Positions 33,949 to 45,828 of a stretch of DNA of 64,000 nucleotides are shown one piece after another (the first letter of the stretch is position 1; each line of letters starts with the position of its first letter). A program made the position numbers and the translations under genes. Under the pieces are notes generated by a model that saw only the letters and a list, made by a program, of their open reading frames with translations, had not been told where the DNA came from and searched no databases. The stretch is from Cheiracanthium punctorium (lineage: Eukaryota; Arthropoda; Arachnida; Araneae; Cheiracanthiidae): NCBI GenBank assembly GCA_038373885.1, contig JAWZYV010001829.1:124001-188000 (forward strand). Direction: 5' to 3'.

Positions 33949-34409
33949 GTGCCACTAATAATACGTAACTCAAACTAAAACCCAATCTAATTAAGAATTA
34001 TTGGATCTTGGGATCAAACTTGCTAGTTAGTATTGTTTCATTAATTAATTAAAAAACTAGTATAAAACAGCATATCATACCATTTTGATATGTTTTGAAA
34101 TGAGCAATGTATTTTTTAATTAATAGTTTTTCAAATATCAATGTTTAAAATATTCATCAATTTTATTTATTTTTTACTGTCAGAGTATATTATTTTAAGA
34201 GTAAAAGAGAGTAACAAAACGTCAAATCTGATTCTTCCGCTAATTATTAATTTAAAAATGCAAGATTTCCCGATTTTGATGGGGAAATTAATAATTTCAT
34301 TCTGATAATTTAAACCTTTCAGCCAACCATTTGGTTAAAATATTTTAGCTAATTTTATCGTGTAGCAATTACATGTCTGAAAAGCTTTTTTTTTTCTTTC
34401 TTTTGTAGC

Positions 34410-34620
34410 TGCTGCTGCTTTGAAGTTTAAGGACAAGGACAAGGAGGTTTTGGCAAATATGTTTGGTCGAAGTTTAGCTGAAGCACCTGATTAGAATAAA
34501 AAAAAGATTCGTGTTTCAGATTGTTCTTTAACATTTGATATTGTGGACAATTATACTGAAAACTTATAAAGATAATTTTGTTTTTAAAAATAAAATATGA
34601 AAATCTGTTTCATGTAATTT
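34410..34620 (+). CDS. candidate terminal coding exon and 3' UTR, unknown protein
   Basis: A long pyrimidine tract and acceptor (TTTTCTTTCTTTTGTAG) are followed by an open frame ending AAALKFKDKDKEVLANMF, then GRSLAEAPD and a stop at about 34492. AATAAA signals lie at 34590-34595. This has the look of a last exon of a small acidic or basic-ended protein, entered with two bases of a split codon. I do not recognise the family. Its phase does not directly join the THAP-like exon at 31760-31858, so either an exon lies between or they are unrelated. It could also be a retro-copied 3' end, but the acceptor argues against that. Confidence 0.4.
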
Positions 34621-34987
34621 TTTGGAAAGAAAACTTAATTTGAAGTGTGTTTATAATTAGGGATATTTATAATATTAAAAATGTACAGTACTAATTTTTT
34701 ACCAGAGTTAATCCTTTTCCAGTAAGCTGTTTAAAGCGCATTTTGTTTTGCATGAATTAAAACTTAAATTAGTTTTTAAAATTCACAATTGTGCAATTTT
34801 AAGCATTACTCAATTTTAATAGCATTTCCAATTTAATGAAAATCTTAAAATATAGCCCAAAAAAGATTTTAATCCATTTATTCCAAATCAAAATTTATTT
34901 ATTTTAATATTTTCTTCTTCTCTTGTCTTTCTTCTCTGTCTCTTTCTTCTTCTTTTACAACCAATAATATTTGCTTTCCGATCAAGT
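34621..34987. other. AT-rich, nothing recognised
   Basis: No element ends or coding signal. Confidence 0.5.
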
Positions 34988-34989
34988 TA

Positions 34990-35424
34990 CAGTAGAACCC
35001 TGATTATCCAAGGTGGTCAGAATCAAACATGCCTCGGATCACACTGACAATCATAATCACAATTACAGTTTTAAACATACTGCAGATCATGTCCAGACTT
35101 CGAAACGATTACAGTCAAATGTAATTCCCTATAAGAATGCTATTTCTTAATATTTTATAAATTCTACAGAAATAGTGTAATAAATTTGCATTACTTCAGA
35201 ATTTTCGGAATATTTGATTTCACTAAGATTACTACCTTTTTAGCAAATTTAACAGTAACTGGTCATAATCCTTTTAGGAATTGGCCATAGTCGTAATCCT
35301 TTTCAATTCTTGTAATCAATTGCAGATGGATGTGTAATCATGCGAAGTCTGATCATGAATCTTTTACATTAACCAAGGTGTCCCATTGAATATCATGGAG
35401 CATTGCATAACCAAGGTTCTACTG
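34990..35424. mobile_element. Tigger-type MITE, TA-flanked, 435 bp
   Basis: The ends are CAGTAGAACCCTGATTATCC and, inverted, CAGTAGAACCTTGGTTATGC, each next to TA. No transposase frame. Confidence 0.85.
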
Positions 35425-35426
35425 TA

Positions 35427-36255
35427 CTTTGAAACATTATAAAGAAATGTATTTAATCACTCGTAACTGGAATTTTCATTCATCCCTCTTGTAATTTTTA
35501 ATGGAATCCAAAGGCTTAAGAGATAACTTTTAATACAAATATATTGAAAATGAATTCATTGATTCTAAGATGCATTAGTGCTTCATGGAAATTAATATAA
35601 ATTTAGGGGGTGGGGGTGGGAAGTAACCTCCAATGGCAAATTACATTTTGTGGGAAACGTTTCAAGGTAAGTACAGAGTAAAAAAAGAAATATGAGCATA
35701 TTACTGGAATTTTTTTTTTCTTTAATAGCTATTATTTTACTCTAAGAAAAGCTCTATTTATACTTCCTGCCCCCTCCCTTTTCCCTTTACACATATGGCA
35801 AACATTTATTGTATACTTTGAAATTGGTCATTTCAAAGACCAAACAATCTTTCTGAAAAATTCAAGATAACCTGTGTTGACCAAAGAAAAGAGTATGTAG
35901 TTTGATTTAACACTGAGATTGTTATAGCAGAGCTGTAGTAATTGAAAGTATATTGTCTTTGTGGATTTTATGAGTAGTGGCTACTATAAAATCCAAAGTA
36001 AATTTTATATTCTATAGGTGATTATAAAATAGCTGCCTATAGTAAAAGTTTCAACTATTTGTTCAAGCTTTTAATTGTACTCTACAATATAAATTGCTGC
36101 AAAATTTGAGTATTAAAGGCCTTTACGTTCTCCAAAAGGTGAGTCAAGAATCTGTGTGAAGAACGATCTTTTAGCACCATCAAATGCAAACTCGTACAAA
36201 AAATTTTTTCCCAGTCATTAAAAAAAAAAAAAAAAATGTTTCCGCTAACTTATTA
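35427..36255. other. AT-rich, nothing recognised
   Basis: Only homopolymer runs are visible (T at 35710-35720, A at 36221-36236). Confidence 0.5.
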
Positions 36256-36587
36256 AAGCATCAGGTCAATATTGTATGCTTGGACTCCTATTTGTGAGGG
36301 AAAATTTTGATTGTAAAAGAAATTGGGGGGGGGGGGGGAACTTGACTAATTAATATTTCACATGTAGACATTTTTTTGGTTTGAAATTATAACTCAAAAG
36401 AGAATTTTTTAATGGTTTATTTCATTTTAAAGCATTAAAAAATTCTATTTTGAGTTATAATTTCAAACCAAAAAAATGTCTACATGTGAAATATTAATTA
36501 GTCAAGTCCCCCCCCCCCAATTTCTTTTACAATCAATATTTTCGCTCACAAATAGGAGTCCAAGCATACAATATTGACCTGATGCTT
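36256..36587. repeat. large palindrome, arms about 155 bp
   Basis: The left arm (36256-36410) and right arm (36433-36587) are inverted copies: AAGCATCAGGTCAATATTGT against ACAATATTGACCTGATGCTT, and TTTCACATGTAGACA against TGTCTACATGTGAAA. A G-run in the left arm (36326-36339) faces a C-run in the right arm (36510-36519), so the homopolymers have changed length independently. It is a fold-back element. Confidence 0.85.
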
Positions 36588-36610
36588 ATAGGGCTGATGG
36601 GAGAAACATG

Positions 36611-36860
36611 AAAACAATATTCAGAAATGTTGGAAACCAATATTGCTCAATGTCAAAAAATAATATTTAGGAATATCAGAAAAGGTATTCCTGGATATCT
36701 GAAAACAATATTCAGAAATGTTGGAAACCAATATTGCTCAATGTCAAAAAATAATATTTACAAATATCAAAAAAACATATTCCTGGATATCTGAAAACAA
36801 TATTCAGAAATGTTAAACCGATATCTCTGAATGTCAAAAAATAATATTCAGGAATATCAT
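36611..36860. repeat. tandem array, period 91-92 bp, 2.7 units
   Basis: Units start AAAACAATATTCAGAAATGT at 36611, 36702 and 36794, and carry CCTGGATATCTG and AATGTCAAAAAATAATATT. Confidence 0.9.
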
Positions 36861-36945
36861 TTAGGGGGGGTCCATTTAATATTGCCCAATATTGTAATTT
36901 TGATATTGGGCAATATCTCTGTGCTACCTGGGTATTTTATAAAAG
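36861..36945 (-). repeat. element end with CCCAGGTAGCACAGA terminus
   Basis: Reading minus: ACCCAGGTAGCACAGAGATA, then TTGCCCAATATC and an inverted GATATTGGGCAA. It resembles the CCCAAGTAGCAA ends at 9399/23577 and the small element at 38389. The 91-bp array and perhaps the palindrome may be its body. Confidence 0.45.
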
Positions 36946-37872
36946 GTTTCTCATAGGTATTTAATAGTTAATTATAATGAATTACGCAATGCAGTTAACG
37001 TAAAAACATAGTGGTGTTTAAAGTTCAGGGGAAATAAATGTGTAAATGCAGTTAGTTATTATAAGAAAGCAGTTTTCTTTCTTTAAATTCTTCCCATATT
37101 CTTAATTTCATTGCAGTTGTCGCACATGTTTGCTAAAATTCCGTTTTTTTTAATAGAAAAATGGAAATCAGTAGCCGTGAAGAATATGTTACTAATTTTT
37201 AAATTTATTCATGTTTATCCAGGAAGAAGACAGCAGTAAGGATGAAAACTGAATCATCATCCAACAATATATCAAAGGCATACCAGTTACTTTATTTTTT
37301 TAAGCTAGAACGGTGCTTTCAGAGTAATAATTCCACAAAAAACACATAATCATATCTGTGTATCATGTTGTTGGATTGCAGACAAATCTTTCGGCTGTAT
37401 TTTTGTAACATTCGACAGTCAATGCGGATGCTCTTTTGTATCGATCAAAAATCATGGCACAAAATTCTCGAACTGAAATTAGTTGAACTTCAGGGCATAA
37501 AAAAAGAAAAGAAAAAGAAAGAAAGAAAGAAAGGGACAAAAGAAATCAACAAAATAAATCTATGCCAAGTTAAGAAACACCTGTATTTATTTTCCCTACA
37601 TAATTAGTAATAAACAAATTACAACCAATCAGGAGAGAATCAAAAATGCAACGGTCAAGCTGTAGTCTATTTAGAAATGAGCGACTTCTATACACGTGAA
37701 CGGCTGCATGATTGACTCTTTAGCAGTATCAAAATAAAATGTCTAACTAAAAAAACTTATGCACAGTGCAATTACGTGATCCGGTTTAATTAGGATATGA
37801 AGTAAAATGGGTACACTGTTAGTCCGAGAGCAATCGTAAAACAAGCCGGATAAACCAGCCAGAATCAGCTAT
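36946..37872. other. no gene recognised
   Basis: A (GAAA)n-type tract at 37500-37540 creates a lysine-rich frame that I consider non-coding. A short acceptor-preceded frame at 37224 (EEDSSKDEN and stop) is too small to call. Confidence 0.4.
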
Positions 37873-38070
37873 CACCGGTATGGGCAACCTTTGGAAAGTT
37901 TCGGGCTAAACTTAAGGATGTTAGTGAAATCGTGGGCCGTTTAACTCTCATTTATAATTTATTTTGAATGGTTTATATAGGTCCTATATGGGGTTTTAAT
38001 TTGTTCAGCTGACCGGATCAAATGCTGCGGCGGGCTACATCCGGCCCGCAAGCCGGAGGTTGCCCACATG
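37873..38070. mobile_element. hAT-like MITE (TGGGCAACC ends)
   Basis: The ends are CACCGGTATGGGCAACC and, inverted, CATGTGGGCAACCTCCGG; flanks TCAGCTAT and TTATCTAT match at 6 of 8 bases. Non-coding. Confidence 0.55.
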
Positions 38071-38387
38071 TTATCTATTATAAAGCACTTTCTAATTCCT
38101 AAGATACTCCCAATCTTGACAGACATTTATTTCTTCTCTAACCTTGACCACACGTTTCATAATGTGCAAAACTCCTTTTGGCTCAGAATTCTTGATTTTA
38201 GATATTCAGCTCTTCTCGTTCTATTCTAATTCTCGGTAGCACTTATTATTTTGTTTTAAATGTTGGATTGCCAAATATACAGAAAAGAAATTTTACACAT
38301 TCTAAAGGAGTTCAATGTAGTGCGGCATGCGATGATCACAAAAAAAAAAAACACTTGAGGGATCGCTGTTTTTCCAGTTAGTAACGA

Positions 38388-38493
38388 ACCAGGCAGCACA
38401 CCAAAGTTTTCTGAATGTCTAGTAACGCAAAAAGAACATTACTGGCCGTTCTCTGAAGGTTAATAAACGTTCAGAGAACTTGTTGTGCTGTCT
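38388..38493. mobile_element. small MITE with CCAGGCAGCACA ends
   Basis: About 106 bp. CCAGGCAGCACACCAAAGTT pairs with AACTTGTTGTGCTGTCTGG, and TTCTGAATG and TTCTCTGAA motifs continue the hairpin. No clear target duplication. Confidence 0.6.
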
Positions 38494-38499
38494 GGAGAA

Positions 38500-40575
38500 T
38501 AAATAAAAGATTTTTCCAAACAAATTGCTCTGATTTTTTTTCAAAAATACGCTAATGTACAGTAGAGACCAAGTGATATACTTTAAAGTGCGTTTTACAT
38601 AATTAGAATAAACGCGTTGTTGCACGTTCGCAGAACCTAACAACGGAACCAGTTTTCAGCTACACTATGCATGCTTTGCCTGGACATGTTGACGTAAGTC
38701 ATACCTAAATACTGGATGTGATGGAAATGCCATCTGGTAAATCTTATAATGGCTTTTGAACAATCTTGTGCTAATTGGGGATGAAAGTGAACAATATATC
38801 TTTTTATCTACTGCATTATAATTAACTGCTATTTATATGCTAATTTAAGGGGGGGAGAGTTACTTCATAGAAAATTACCAGAATATATGTTAAAAAATAC
38901 TCACTCATGAGGTACAGTATACGTAAAACACGTCAAAATAGAAAACTCGGAAAGTAGTAATCATTTTGTGTTATTATGCATGGAATTTTGATATTTGTCA
39001 CTCGTAATGAAAACTGATATCAGAAGGTATTAAATTTTGTTCATTTGTTTTTAAAGTTGTACAACGGTCTTCAGCCACTAATTTAAAACAAACACGAATA
39101 ATTTAAATAAACGAAAGCAAAATATGGCCTGACAATATTTTCAGATCGTTTTATGAGTATACTAAATAGGTTCACATAGACAGTTATAGACAGTAGATTG
39201 TGACCAAAGGTTGCATCATGCCTATCAGTTTTTGATGCCTATTTTTCTGATTCGTCCGATAAAATGCCTTACTTAACACGACTAGTATGCAGCATTAAAT
39301 ACTTTGGAGTCGTTCACTTACCTCTATCATCGAACTGATTTTGTTTCTAAAGCTAATCAGATTTAAATGCCACTTAATTACTTCAGTTGCAACAGCACAA
39401 ACATTCTGGCCTCTTATTCTACGATCTAGCTTTTAAAATATTGCTTAGGAAGTGGATCTCTACAGTGACTCTGAAATACACAGACACTGAATGGATAAAT
39501 ATAACAACGAAACATAATATATGCATCTCTTTTGGCCTCGTGGCTATTTTTTTTTTATCTTCATCTGCAACCCATATGGAAATAATGCTGAAAATAGCTC
39601 ATGAGTAACACTATGCGACATTGCGTAAGATTGCAGTTGACCCTCGTGATATATGTACGATGAGAGAGAATTAAAAAAGGCTAAGGTTTCAAACACTCAA
39701 GAAAGCTAGTAATGTAGCTAGTTATGTGCAATTCAAATGATTTTTGAAACCGGTTACTATTATTCGAATGAAATAAATAATCGACTAATCGAACAGTGAC
39801 TACTTCCGATTTTTACTATTAAAATAATATTTGCGATTTCTATTCAAGATCTCTGTTCAAAGTACTATGTTATCAGTATCAAAGCAATCAAACCTTCTGA
39901 TTTTATCGGAATATTTCTCACCAGAACTTTACAACCGAGTTAGTTAGACATATTTTAAGTATAAATTCCCAAGTAAAATAATATTCTGATAACTGTTAGT
40001 AGTTATGCAGTATTCGTGATTCCTATTCGAGATTTCTTTTCGAATACTGTTTGAACGCTATTTGCTATTCTTGCTGGGATAATAATCTAATTTTCTGTCC
40101 CAGCTCTCAGACGCTCTCCGGCGACGAATTTCCAACCCCAAGACAAATTTGAGTCGGGAGCTCCGTCTCCATTCTGAATCAACAACTGAACAATTTACAC
40201 GCTTTTCTCGTGTTCTGAATTAATCGCATTACAGAGAATAAAGGAAAGTCGTATCAAGTTTTACATTTTATTTTCTAAGTACTCTAATCTCGTCGAAAAG
40301 TGATGTAAATACCACTTCTTCAAATACGAGTAAAGAGGCACTGCCAAACATGAAATGATATTGGCAAGTTGCTTTTTATAGAAGCTAATAAATAAGCGTG
40401 GGGAAAAAACTCATCTACTTCATCTTAAATGGCTTTCATAATGAAATGCTTAATTAATTTTATTTAAAAAAAATTCATAAAGTTAGATGTGAAAGTAAAT
40501 AAACTCAAATGAAAAATGATATCATGTCTTCGCCTCTACGACATAATAAGATGACTGCTCGACGACTGACGATGG
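38500..40575. other. AT-rich, nothing recognised
   Basis: No domain, exon or terminal repeat was recognised on either strand. Confidence 0.5.
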
Positions 40576-40581
40576 ACGGTG

Positions 40582-41019
40582 CATAGGCGCACCCACGGAG
40601 GGGGCTATGGGGGCTGAAGCCCCCCCCCCCTAAAGGTAGAAAGTTAGAAGTGAAAAGCTTTAAAAATATGAAAATTGACGCTAATGAATTAACTTCTTTT
40701 TAGTTCTTTCTTTTTTTAATTGTCTTCAAATTATTTCTAACCAAAAAAGACATTTATTTTAAAAAGTTTTTAAATAAATGCTTACTTATAGTTAGTTGAA
40801 ACACTGTTACACTCGGTTACAACGTCGCTCAAAAGATCAGATAATTATTTATGACTTTATAATGAGTTACATTGCTCGTGTTCTTTGGGACAGTCAAGTG
40901 GTACCGAATATTTTGACGTTATAAGAGAGTTGTAACTAACCGAGGTCACTATGACCGAGTTCAGCAGTATTTGTATGTAGCCCAGCCCCCCCTAAACTAA
41001 AATCCTGGGTGCGCCACTG
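40582..41019. mobile_element. hAT-like MITE with GGCGCACCCA ends
   Basis: The ends are CATAGGCGCACCCACGG and, inverted, CAGTGGCGCACCCAGG, with C-runs just inside each. No target duplication is preserved. Confidence 0.55.
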
Positions 41020-42355
41020 GTCATGAGCAACCAAAAAAATTCCAATCTTGTTCAGTTTTGGCTTTTTTAAGACAAATGGCCCGCCAAATATGTCTCCAAA
41101 ACAGAAGTCAGCTTTTCAATGCCTTCAGTGCTTGGAAAGAAAGGGAAAAACAGTAACTTAATTTGACGGGAATTTCTTAGATTCGCATTTTCATGAAACA
41201 AAAGGCAAAATTTGAACATTTAACCCATTGAACGGTAACTTCTGACAAAACTAAACTTTAACCCTTTCCGGACGGCCGCTGAATTTTGTGGAAGCTTTAA
41301 CAGAGACGAAAAGTGTCGCTGAGCATATTACCCTAGAGGACGGGAGGTTTTCATCTCTAAGCCTAATCTGGATGAATATCTTCAAAATCTCATTGCTTTC
41401 GTATTATTATTATTATTGTTATTATCATTACTTGTGTAGTAAAAGACATAGAAAACATTGTATGTTATATTCTGTTTATTGTCAAGAGTAATTTTAACAT
41501 TAGAAATGAAAGAGGTATGAACTTGAAAGGTATTCCCTTTCATAAAGTAGGGTAGAATTTAAAGTAAATTTCTTTTAAAAATGGAATAAGAGTTGATATT
41601 TCAAAAGATTTTGGAAGATACAGTTACAAATTCGGAACAGTTAGAAAATTGAATATTTTAAAATTATTTTAAAAGCACTTTTGTGTGACCGGTGATTCAA
41701 GTACGGATACACTTTGAAAACCGATACCATAACTATCATCAGTCGGTTTAATTCCATTTGAATGAGACAAAGTCCATGAATCTGTTTTAATCACAGTTCT
41801 TTCATTAGTATATCTCATACGCAGCATTCCTCGGGAATGGGTTTTTAACCCATTCCGGAGCAAATCCCCTTAAAAATTCGAACACCATATTGTTTTATTT
41901 TATTTTGGGGAATGAGGTCAACAAAACAGCATATAGTAGCTTGCTACCCTTCAATTACCTCCAAAACCGTCTAACGCTAATCTGACGCCTGCAAGGGAAC
42001 ACGCACCGGTCATTGGCGCACACTTAGAGGTTTAGTCCAAGGTTCGATCTGTACATAGCAGAGGCGTACTGGATCGTTCAAAAGTTAAATCCAATGGCAC
42101 GTACATGAAAACGGCTCATGCCTTTCGGATAGCCCTTGACACATACCTTTTTTCTTGGAAATTGCGTTCAAGAACCCTGTATTTACAGATTAATGCTGAG
42201 AGTATGTAGAATTTTATTCACAATGATGACATTATTTTAGTGGTTAGAATCAGATCTTTAACAATTTTAACAGTATTTTTTGTGTTTTGAATTAGGTAAT
42301 CGCACGAAAAATTCTAGTAGGATGTAAAATCTACAGAACCTCGTGTTATAGCCTA
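41020..42355. other. no gene recognised
   Basis: Several TTAACCCATT/TTAACCCTTTCC motifs (41220, 41260, 41845) look like piggyBac-type ends but could not be paired. An (ATT)n tract lies at 41403-41420. Confidence 0.4.
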
Positions 42356-42359
42356 TTAG

Positions 42360-42867
42360 CCCTTTAACGCGCAGTGTTCCCGCTCTGGGAACACCAAACT
42401 CTGACGTTTTGACTATTGCCAGTCACGAAGAATAGATTTGATTTCTATCAAAATAGTTGGGGGTGACATAGCTCTACGAGAATCCTTTACTTTTTAGCAC
42501 GTCATTTCCCGTAAAAAAATTGTCACGATTATTTTTAACAGCACTGACATCTGCTGAAAAATGGAAGAATACGAGAATAGCTGGATAGATTGCCCAATGC
42601 TGGAAAAAGGGCAGCCGTTGCCATCGCTCGACTTAACTACCAGCAAGATGGCGGACGATCGAAACGTTCATCGCGTGCCACAGATCGAAAGACCTTTTTT
42701 TGACGCAGCTGGCTGCGCCGGCATAGCCAGCTGCGTCAAAAAAGGGTCTCTCGATCTGTGGATCGCGATGAAGGTTTCGATCGTCCACCATCTTTCTGGA
42801 ATTTAAGTCGAGCGATGGCAACGACTGCCCTTTCTTCAGCATTGGGAAAGGGTTGCGCGTCAAAGGG
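42360..42867. mobile_element. piggyBac-like MITE containing a long hairpin
   Basis: The ends are CCCTTTAACGCGCA and, inverted, CCCTTTGACGCGCAA. The right flank is TTAA and the left TTAG, the piggyBac target with one change. The right half is a long imperfect hairpin (42590-42850), for example CGATCGAAACGTTCATCGCG against CGCGATGAAGGTTTCGATCG, closing at GCTGCGCCGGCATAGCCAGC. The open frames on both strands here are mirror images of this hairpin, not genes. Confidence 0.8.
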
Positions 42868-43366
42868 TTAAGAGAGTAGCTCGAAAACAATTATGTGATT
42901 TGGGTTAAACACAATTATGTCGCGCACAATGTTTTTAGGATGTCACTTCACAAGCTTCCGTGTGAACGATAACCCTCTGAAAGTTAAAAAACTTTCAGAA
43001 CAAATTTTGTGATAGTGTTTTTACTTTGTAGCATTAAAAAACCATTAAAAATTATGCGTAAATACCATTGGGGTAACTAGGTGTGGGTAGCCTCGCCAGG
43101 AAGATTTCAGCTTACTTTAAACAATTAGACTTTATTTTGCAAGATTGTTCGTTTCTTTGCCTGGTGAGAACGTCTCAGTCACTGAATGTGTCGCTTACAG
43201 GTAGCTACATACGTCTATTCTGGAATTTCTTGCCATAATTTTGATTCTCATCAGAAGGTATCTGAATATTGAAACCCTCAGAAATTGCTAGCGTTCGCCG
43301 CCGAGAGGACTTTCTAAATCACGGATTTAACGTTCATGTACATTATATATACACGGTGGTCTTCAG

Positions 43367-43441
43367 TGGTATATCAGAATCGAACCCTCAACCTTCCGGT
43401 TACTAGACCAGCGCCATAACCACTGGACTACCACAACCCGT
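43367..43441 (-). repeat. tRNA-Thr-like sequence (pseudo-tRNA or SINE head)
   Basis: Reading minus: GGTAGTCCAGTGGTTATGGC (A box), GCTGGTCTAGTAACCGG (anticodon arm resembling tRNA-Thr with AGT), then GAGGGTTCGATTCTGA (B box). The acceptor stem pairs poorly. More likely a tRNA-derived SINE head or pseudogene than a working tRNA. Confidence 0.5.
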
Positions 43442-43456
43442 TTATTCAAAGATTAA

Positions 43457-43735
43457 CCCATTAACGCCCAGCGATCTATTTTTAGACCGTCGCGAAATTT
43501 GTAAGTCATTCCAATATTTAAGCATTAGTTTGTTTTCCTAGTTTAATTTCTTGAATAATAAATCTGATTTCCACAAAATACTCAGCGATTACAAGTTTTA
43601 ATGAGAATATTTCCGGTCTTATTCACATTTTCAGAAAAAGGTTCTTTATACCACACAAATGTCGGAAATTTAGTTATCACTTCTGGCATCAACATAAATT
43701 TGAAAATATGCTGAAAAAAGTTGGGCACCAACGTG
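43457..43735. mobile_element. piggyBac-like MITE, TTAA-flanked
   Basis: The ends are CCCATTAACGCCCAGC and, inverted, CACGTTGGTGCCCAAC, each next to TTAA (43453-43456, 43736-43739). Non-coding. Confidence 0.65.
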
Positions 43736-43739
43736 TTAA

Positions 43740-44281
43740 GACATAGAGCAACTTTAGTGGCGAACGGATGGAGGCGGAGGAGAGGTAAAGCCCTCACATA
43801 GAAACTCAATAATGTTAACAAATTACCCCAAGTAAATGTATGATAATACCTTTAAGTTCCAAATACGGATTTAAACGATTGATTTTTTGGAAAAGAAATG
43901 ATTCACTTTAAAATAATACACAAGAGCTGTTAATTGTTAAATAATAAAGCGTTTGTAGAATTACATTTTTTTTTTTTCATTTCTTTCACTTATACTGAAA
44001 AGAATATCCGTTAAAAAGATGCGGATACGTTCAGGTTCGATCCCGGGTAGTTTCTTTTTGTTTAGATAGACACGGATTTTTTTTTTCAGTGAAAATTCAC
44101 TCATACGAATATCCAGCACCTCTCCAGTATATTTCGGTTACGGATATTATTTTCCCCCAACCACGGGCGTTGGAAAATGTAAGCTTAAAGTGCTACCGCC
44201 TCTACTTTTAGGAGAGAAAATCCCTATCGAAATTTTATTATTTCAGTCTAAGCCTCAATAACCGGCCTTTCCTACCGGTTT
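43740..44281. other. no gene recognised
   Basis: A B-box-like GGTTCGATCCCGG at 44035 suggests a broken SINE or tRNA head. Nothing else was seen. Confidence 0.4.
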
Positions 44282-44289
44282 GGTTGGAC

Positions 44290-44688
44290 CAACATTTTTG
44301 AGATATAGAAGGCCTAAGAAATGAAGTGCTTACGTTATCACAATTTATACTTCACAAAATAAAACTATTTAAGATTCCTGGTGAGTGATACAAATTTTGG
44401 AAAATATCATAAGTTAAAGATAGAAATTAAAATACCTTTCTGATAAAAAAAAAATTATTATGATCTATTACTAAACCAAATTAATATGATCTATTCCTAA
44501 ACCAAATTAATTTGTGATAGTTAAAATTTCCTATTTGTCGTAAAATTAAATTTTCTATCTTAAATAATCAAAATGTTTTATGCGGGAGTAAATTCACCAC
44601 AAACTTTGAATATTTTTACTTTGTAAAAATAAATGTGTGATTATCTCTAAAGGTACTGCTCTCAGACGTTGTATACCTGGGAGGTGTT
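44290..44688 (+). mobile_element. MITE family A, copy 6, with 8-bp target duplication
   Basis: It starts CAACATTTTTGAGATATAGA, a mutated terminus, and ends GGGAGGTGTT. GGTTGGAC flanks both sides (44282-44289, 44689-44696). The body matches family A throughout. About 399 bp, non-coding. Confidence 0.85.
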
Positions 44689-45068
44689 GGTTGGACATGA
44701 CTTGCAAGAGAGTGCTGATGATGTACTTCGAACATTGCTGCTGCTCTATTTAAACGGCGTACCTGATACATCCTACTGCACCATTAACTGCGCGTTCCAA
44801 TATGGACTTTTAAAACTATATACATAAAAGCGAATAAAAATTTTGGTGTTTTTTTTTCAGCGATCAGTATTATTAATGTCTTTTCATATAAATTGTATTT
44901 TTTTTTTCATACAAATCTCAATCGCATGGAAAACAAAAATGCCCATTTAATAATTATGACAATGATTATCTTCCGGAAACGAGTAATCCAATTTCTCACT
45001 AACAAGATTTAAAAAAATATCTTTATCTTTGGAAAAGCAGGAAAAAAACTAGGTAGGACTTTGTTAGG

Positions 45069-45234
45069 GATGGACGCGAGATGGGAAATAGGCGTTTCGC
45101 GTCTCGCAAAACAGCCTTAAAGCTTTGTCTCGTCTCGCCAAATCCCAATATCGTATAGTTAAAAATATATGTCTTGCCTTGCAAAAAAGCTGCAAATCTC
45201 TCTCTCGACTAGCAAAAAATCGTTTCGCACCTTT
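45069..45234. repeat. hAT MITE, diverged relative of 1315-1474
   Basis: TAGGGATGGACGCGAGATGG, GTTTCGCGTCTCGCAAAACA and AAAGCTTTGTCTCGTCTCGC match the 1315 element. The right end (CACCTTTCCCTA) has decayed and the flanks do not match. Confidence 0.75.
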
Positions 45235-45828
45235 CCCTATGTGTGATTTTCATAAGTTAGTCCATGTTGACTGGAGTGTTTAAGGTATCTATCTATCTTT
45301 GAAATCCAATTTTTGGACAAATTTTCGATTACTATATTTAATTTGTAATTAACCGTGACGTTTTAGCTTTCTAAATCAATTTAAATTTTCCTGGTACACT
45401 GAATTCTCGATTAACTGGGATGGTCTGAAAAGTCTCATCTCGGATAACAGAATTTCTTGAAATTTTGCCGGAAATGATTGAAAAAATATAGAAAATGTAA
45501 AGTTTTTATATTATAGGGCATTAATATTTTAATTAATACAAAAAAAATGAATATAAGTTTTAATGCAATTCCGATTTACTATTAGTACATTACCCACTCC
45601 CACTTCCTCACACCAAAAAATATTTCTTCCCCTAACTGTTTTGTGAAGAATGCACTGTTAGAAATATCTTTCCGTTTTTCATTTGTTCTTGAATTTTACT
45701 ACGCAAATTTCTCAGCATCATTTTTCGACCAGGCTTTCATCTCCTTCCAAAATAATTAAGCAAAGTCTCGTACTGATGCGTCGCCATTATTCAATTTCTG
45801 ATGCGTTACAGGATTTTCTTCATCATTT

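Noticed and set aside
41220..41870. A further piggyBac-like element from TTAACCC motifs
   Set aside because: The candidate ends do not form a consistent inverted pair.
42561..42890. Two overlapping open frames on opposite strands with similar peptides
   Set aside because: The similarity arises because the DNA is a hairpin inside a piggyBac-like MITE; the frames are mirror images.
43367..43441. Functional tRNA-Thr gene
   Set aside because: The anticodon arm and B box look good, but the acceptor stem does not pair well. I treat it as a tRNA-derived sequence.
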